Assembly (NCBI GenBank): GCA_903944555.1 | Contig: CAJASG010000206.1 | Span: forward strand, 1 to 8,624 | DNA length: 8,624 nucleotides | Direction: 5' to 3' | From: an uncultured beta proteobacterium | Lineage (GTDB): Bacteria > Pseudomonadota > Gammaproteobacteria > Burkholderiales > Burkholderiaceae_C | Part shown: in pieces, positions 6,646-8,624 of the stretch | Layout of the letters: each line of letters opens with the position of its first letter | Position numbering within the stretch: the stretch's first letter is position 1 | Program-made: the position numbers and the translations under genes | The notes under the pieces: model-generated | Told to the model about the DNA's origin: nothing | What the model saw: the letters and a program-made list of their open reading frames with translations, nothing else | The model's database searches: none

Positions 6646-6651
6646 AAGGAG
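6646..6651 (+). promoter_or_regulatory. Ribosome binding site fixing the Bro-N start
   Basis: AAGGAG, 5 nt before ATG 6657, is the best Shine-Dalgarno sequence in the window. It shows that translation starts here rather than at an in-frame upstream ATG at 6522, which lies inside repeat copy 1 and upstream of the LexA box. Confidence 0.85.
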
Positions 6652-6656
6652 TCACC

Positions 6657-7031
6657 ATGAAAATTTTGCCTACCTGTTTTGACGGCCACTCCATCCGCCG
6701 CATGTTTGACGAAACCACCGAGTCTTGGTGGTTCTCCGTGATTGACGTGGTGCAGATACTGACCGAGAGTAAGAGCGCCAAGCGCTACTGGTCAGACCTG
6801 AAGCGCAAGCTGGCGCAGGAGGCAGGCTCCGAGCAACCGTACGAGGAAATCGTACGGTTGAAATTGACCGCGACAGACGGCAAGAAGCGGGAAACCGATT
6901 GCGCCAAAACCGAGCCCATCAAGCTCTGGCTTGCCAAAGTCGGCTACGAGCGAATGCAGGAAATGGCCGACCCCGCTCTCTCACTCAACCGCGCACGCCA
7001 AACCTGGCAGCAGCATGGCCGCAGCAACTGA
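6657..7031 (+). CDS. Bro-N domain protein (DinD/antirepressor-like), shortened
   Basis: A 124-residue Bro-N protein. Residues 8-52 (FDGHSIRRMFDETTESWWFS, VIDVVQILTES, YWSDLKRKL) are the BRO N-terminal fold found in phage antirepressors and in the SOS-induced E. coli DinD. LKLTATDGKKRETDCA (68-83) and IKLWLAKVGYERMQEMADP (88-106) follow the family order. Compared with homologues I recall, about 15 residues are absent between TDCAxTE and xEPxKLWLAK (here joined as CAKTEP), and the chain stops at HGRSN where they continue with a helix and a C-terminal domain (about 270-290 residues in total). It may be a remnant or a minimal DNA-binding form. Expression is probably SOS-controlled through the LexA box at 6587-6602. 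The 3' end overlaps mepB by 17 bp. Lack of internal stops and an excellent ribosome site argue that it is translated. Confidence 0.85.
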   Translation: MKILPTCFDGHSIRRMFDETTESWWFSVIDVVQILTESKSAKRYWSDLKRKLAQEAGSEQPYEEIVRLKLTATDGKKRETDCAKTEPIKLWLAKVGYERMQEMADPALSLNRARQTWQQHGRSN

Positions 7032-7530
7032 CCTCGTTGCCGCCCACGCATTGGCCTACGCCCCCTGTGGTTTTGCCATCAGCGCTCTGGAGACCGAAGC
7101 CGAGAGTGCTGACTACGGCGCGTGCGCTTTCGTGCTGAACGGTTTGCGCATCCGATTTCGGGTGGCCAAAACCACACCCACCAAAGCGGGCCAATTTGTC
7201 ACGTTGTGGAAGCGCGTTGGCCGCGGCCCCATCCAGCCGTTTGAGCAATCTGATCCGGTGGATGCGTTTGTGGTCAGCACCCGCAGCGGGGCGCATTTTG
7301 GGCAGTTTGTGTTCCCCAAGGCGGTGTTGGTTGCCAAGGACGTGGTTTCCACCAATGGCCGGGGCGGCAAGCGGGCGATGCGCGTCTACCCGCCGTGGGC
7401 CACCGCGACCAGCCGGCAGGCGCAGAACACGCAAACCTGGCAGGCAGCTCACTTTATGGACCTGTCCGCAGGGTCGCAGGTGAATTTGGCGCGGGTGCAA
7501 GCTCTTTTTACAAGCCAAATAGGCCGCTAG
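7015..7530 (+). CDS. MepB-family protein
   Basis: A 171-residue protein matching the MepB family over its full length: APCGF near the N-terminus, ETEAESADYGACAFVLNGL, IRFRVAKTTPTKAGQFVTLW followed by KR, DPVDAFVVS, HFGQFVFPK, and RVYPPWAT. MepB was named from the S. aureus mepRAB locus; its biochemical role is not established, so none is assigned here. The ATG at 7015 lies inside the 3' end of the Bro-N gene, out of frame with it, and no good ribosome site precedes it, so translation probably depends on coupling to Bro-N. The last four codons (QIGR) and TAG 7528-7530 fall inside the second 47-bp repeat, so the C-terminal tail is supplied by the repeat. The product should be intact. Confidence 0.87.
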   Translation: MAAATDLVAAHALAYAPCGFAISALETEAESADYGACAFVLNGLRIRFRVAKTTPTKAGQFVTLWKRVGRGPIQPFEQSDPVDAFVVSTRSGAHFGQFVFPKAVLVAKDVVSTNGRGGKRAMRVYPPWATATSRQAQNTQTWQAAHFMDLSAGSQVNLARVQALFTSQIGR

Positions 7531-7563
7531 CCCCCGTGGAATATGCGCAAGCAGCTATCAAAA
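7517..7563 (+). repeat. 47-bp direct repeat, copy 2
   Basis: Same orientation as copy 1 at 6503-6549, with 5 mismatches in 47 positions, four of them in the first 15 bases. It contains the last codons and stop of mepB, then continues into an AT-rich region. Together the copies bracket a 1014-bp unit with the LexA box, Bro-N and mepB. No 2-8 bp target duplication or transposase is visible, so the mechanism that put it here is unknown. Confidence 0.85.
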
Positions 7564-7582
7564 CAGTAGTGAATATGTGTCG

Positions 7583-7597
7583 GACCGTGTTACGGTC
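7583..7597. terminator. Palindrome after mepB: weak terminator or operator
   Basis: GACCGT-GTT-ACGGTC is a perfect 6-bp inverted repeat with a 3-base loop, 52 bp after the mepB stop. The following TCGTTCTTCG is only moderately T-rich, so intrinsic termination would be weak. A protein-binding site is the alternative. Confidence 0.35.
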
Positions 7598-7666
7598 TCG
7601 TTCTTCGCCACATTTATGCTCGTAAATTCGTAAAATCTATTCACGTTTCTACATAAGTCGTTGTTA

Positions 7667-7680
7667 TTAAATGGATTTAA
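7667..7680. promoter_or_regulatory. AT-rich palindrome at the hipA-like promoter
   Basis: TTAAAT-GG-ATTTAA is a perfect 14-bp dyad in the 27% GC stretch 7601-7710. It overlaps the likely -35 region of the HipA-family gene, a position where bound protein would repress. The encoded protein carries its own N-terminal winged helix, so autoregulation is a reasonable hypothesis. Confidence 0.4.
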
Positions 7681-7704
7681 CTTAATAGTATCTATTCATA
7701 TAAT
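7677..7704 (+). promoter_or_regulatory. Sigma-70-type promoter of the HipA-family gene, probably leaderless
   Basis: A perfect TATAAT lies at 7699-7704, with TTAACT (4 of 6 consensus bases) at 7677-7682 and a 16-bp spacer. The ATG begins at 7710, only 5 bases after the -10 hexamer, so transcription should start at or within a base of the A of ATG. No Shine-Dalgarno sequence is present before the ATG. Confidence 0.5.
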
Positions 7705-7709
7705 CATTC

Positions 7710-8624
7710 ATGACCCGCCCCGCAGACCTCACCCAAACCATCCTCCAGGCCCTGATGCGTCAGGGTGGCTCGCTCAGCAGCGCGGAGCTGCAGGCCCAGC
7801 TGGGCGTCAGCCAGCCCACGGTGTCGCGGGCCATGGCGCCCCTTATCCAGTCGGGCCAAGTGCAAAAGGTGGGGGCTGCGCGCAAACAGCGCTATGTGCT
7901 GCCGCGCACCGTGCGCGATGTGGGGCGCAGCATTGCGGTCATGCGCATTGACGCGCAGGGCCAACCCAGCCCCTTTGCGCGTTTGGTGCCACTGGCGGGC
8001 GGTGCCGTGTGGGTGGATGAAGCGGATGGCCTGAGCAAACGCTTTGACGGCCTGCCCTGGTTTCTGGACGACATGCGCCCGCAAGGGTTTATGGGCCGCA
8101 CGTTCGCCCACGCCTACCCCGAGTTGCAGCTGGGCAACGACCCCCGCTACTGGAGCGACGACGACGTGCTGCGTGCCCTGGCCCTGTGCGGCGACGACCT
8201 GCCCGGCAACCTGCTGGTGGGCGAGACTGCTTTTGCGCGCTTTCACACGCTGGCCCAGCGCGCCAGCCGCGCAGCATCGAGCGACGACTACCCCACGCTG
8301 GCAGATGCCGCCATGCAAGGCACCTTGGGCGGCTCATCGGCCGGGGGCGAGCAGCCCAAGTTTTGCACCACGGTCGGCACCATGGCGGCGGGGCGCCCGG
8401 TGCTAGTCAAGTTCTCGCCCGCGGGCGATGCGCCCACCGACCAGCGCACGCGCGACCTGTTGGTGTGCGAACACCTGGCCTTGCAAACGCTGGCCGATGC
8501 GGGCGTGTCTGCCGCCAAAACGCAACTCTTCACCGGCGCGGGCCGCGTTTTTCTGGAGGCCGAGCGCTTTGACCGCACCGCGCAAGGCCGCGTGGGTATG
8601 GTGTCGCTGATGGTGTTTGATGCC
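7710..8624 (+). CDS. HipA-family kinase-fold protein with N-terminal winged helix (YjjJ/HipH-like), partial
   Basis: A continuous frame of 305 codons from ATG 7710 that runs off the right edge. Residues about 5-65 form a winged helix-turn-helix (SSAELQAQLGVSQPTVSRAM, then QVQKVGAARKQRYVLPRTV). From about 70 onward the sequence is HipA-like: FDGLPWFLDDMRPQGFMGR, the glycine/serine loop GGSSAGGEQPKF (207-218) equivalent to the nucleotide-binding and autophosphorylation loop of HipA, VLVKFSP with K234 as the likely ATP-binding Lys, and FLEAERFDR. E. coli YjjJ (HipH) has the same fused HTH plus HipA layout and no hipB partner beside it. HipA kinases phosphorylate translation factors such as GltX; the target here is unknown, and the catalytic Asp region lies beyond the window. 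No separate antitoxin gene is visible upstream, as expected for the fused type. Confidence 0.9.
   Translation, partial: MTRPADLTQTILQALMRQGGSLSSAELQAQLGVSQPTVSRAMAPLIQSGQVQKVGAARKQRYVLPRTVRDVGRSIAVMRIDAQGQPSPFARLVPLAGGAVWVDEADGLSKRFDGLPWFLDDMRPQGFMGRTFAHAYPELQLGNDPRYWSDDDVLRALALCGDDLPGNLLVGETAFARFHTLAQRASRAASSDDYPTLADAAMQGTLGGSSAGGEQPKFCTTVGTMAAGRPVLVKFSPAGDAPTDQRTRDLLVCEHLALQTLADAGVSAAKTQLFTGAGRVFLEAERFDRTAQGRVGMVSLMVFDA

Noticed and set aside
6503..7563. Integron gene cassette with attC sites
   Set aside because: The repeats lack the GTTRRRY/RYYYAAC core ends and the long imperfect palindrome of attC sites, and no integrase is present.
6503..7563. Insertion sequence or composite transposon
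   Set aside because: The flanking repeats are direct, no transposase is encoded and no target-site duplication is seen.
7704..8318. 204-codon minus-strand frame opposite the hipA-like gene
   Set aside because: The plus-strand frame is a full HipA-family reading that continues to the window end; the opposite frame has no domain signal.

Overview
The window looks like a chromosomal segment of a betaproteobacterium, most likely Comamonadaceae (Rhodoferax/Polaromonas/Acidovorax-like). The reasons are GC-rich coding with the gene families expected there, a mix of GTG and ATG starts, and an intergenic repeat type I associate with that family from memory. No rRNA, tRNA, CRISPR array or transposase was seen.

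Left part (1-2880). The 3' end of a branched-chain amino acid-type ABC transporter binding protein runs convergently, with a 7-bp overlap, into a minus-strand group: NfsB-like nitroreductase, small zinc-ribbon protein, small membrane protein (possibly frameshifted near its start). Divergent from the nitroreductase is a LysR-type regulator. The shared 124-bp intergenic region holds two related palindromic boxes 33 bp apart, the layout expected for LysR control of both genes.

Middle part (2884-6393, all minus strand). In transcription order: a VOC/glyoxalase-fold protein, a membrane-anchored GGDEF diguanylate cyclase broken by a frameshift, then a compact group of OsmC-family peroxidase, DTW-domain tRNA aminocarboxypropyltransferase (4-bp GTGA overlap with osmC) and a SAM-dependent methyltransferase (25 bp further on).

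Right part (6394-8624, plus strand, accessory in character). Two 47-bp direct repeats (42/47 identical), 1014 bp apart, bracket a unit made of a canonical LexA box (CTGT-N8-ACAG), a Bro-N (DinD/antirepressor-like) gene that appears internally shortened and C-terminally truncated, and an overlapping MepB-family gene whose last codons and stop lie inside the second repeat. Beyond it comes a 27% GC stretch with palindromes and a perfect TATAAT box only 5 nt from the ATG of a HipA-family (YjjJ/HipH-like) kinase gene, which runs off the window end and may be translated from a leaderless mRNA.

The best candidate for something new is this right part: an apparently SOS-controlled Bro-N/MepB two-gene unit delimited by dispersed direct repeats, next to a HipA-like toxin-family gene. 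The SOS box, repeats and overlaps are visible in the sequence. Mobility and a shared function are inference.
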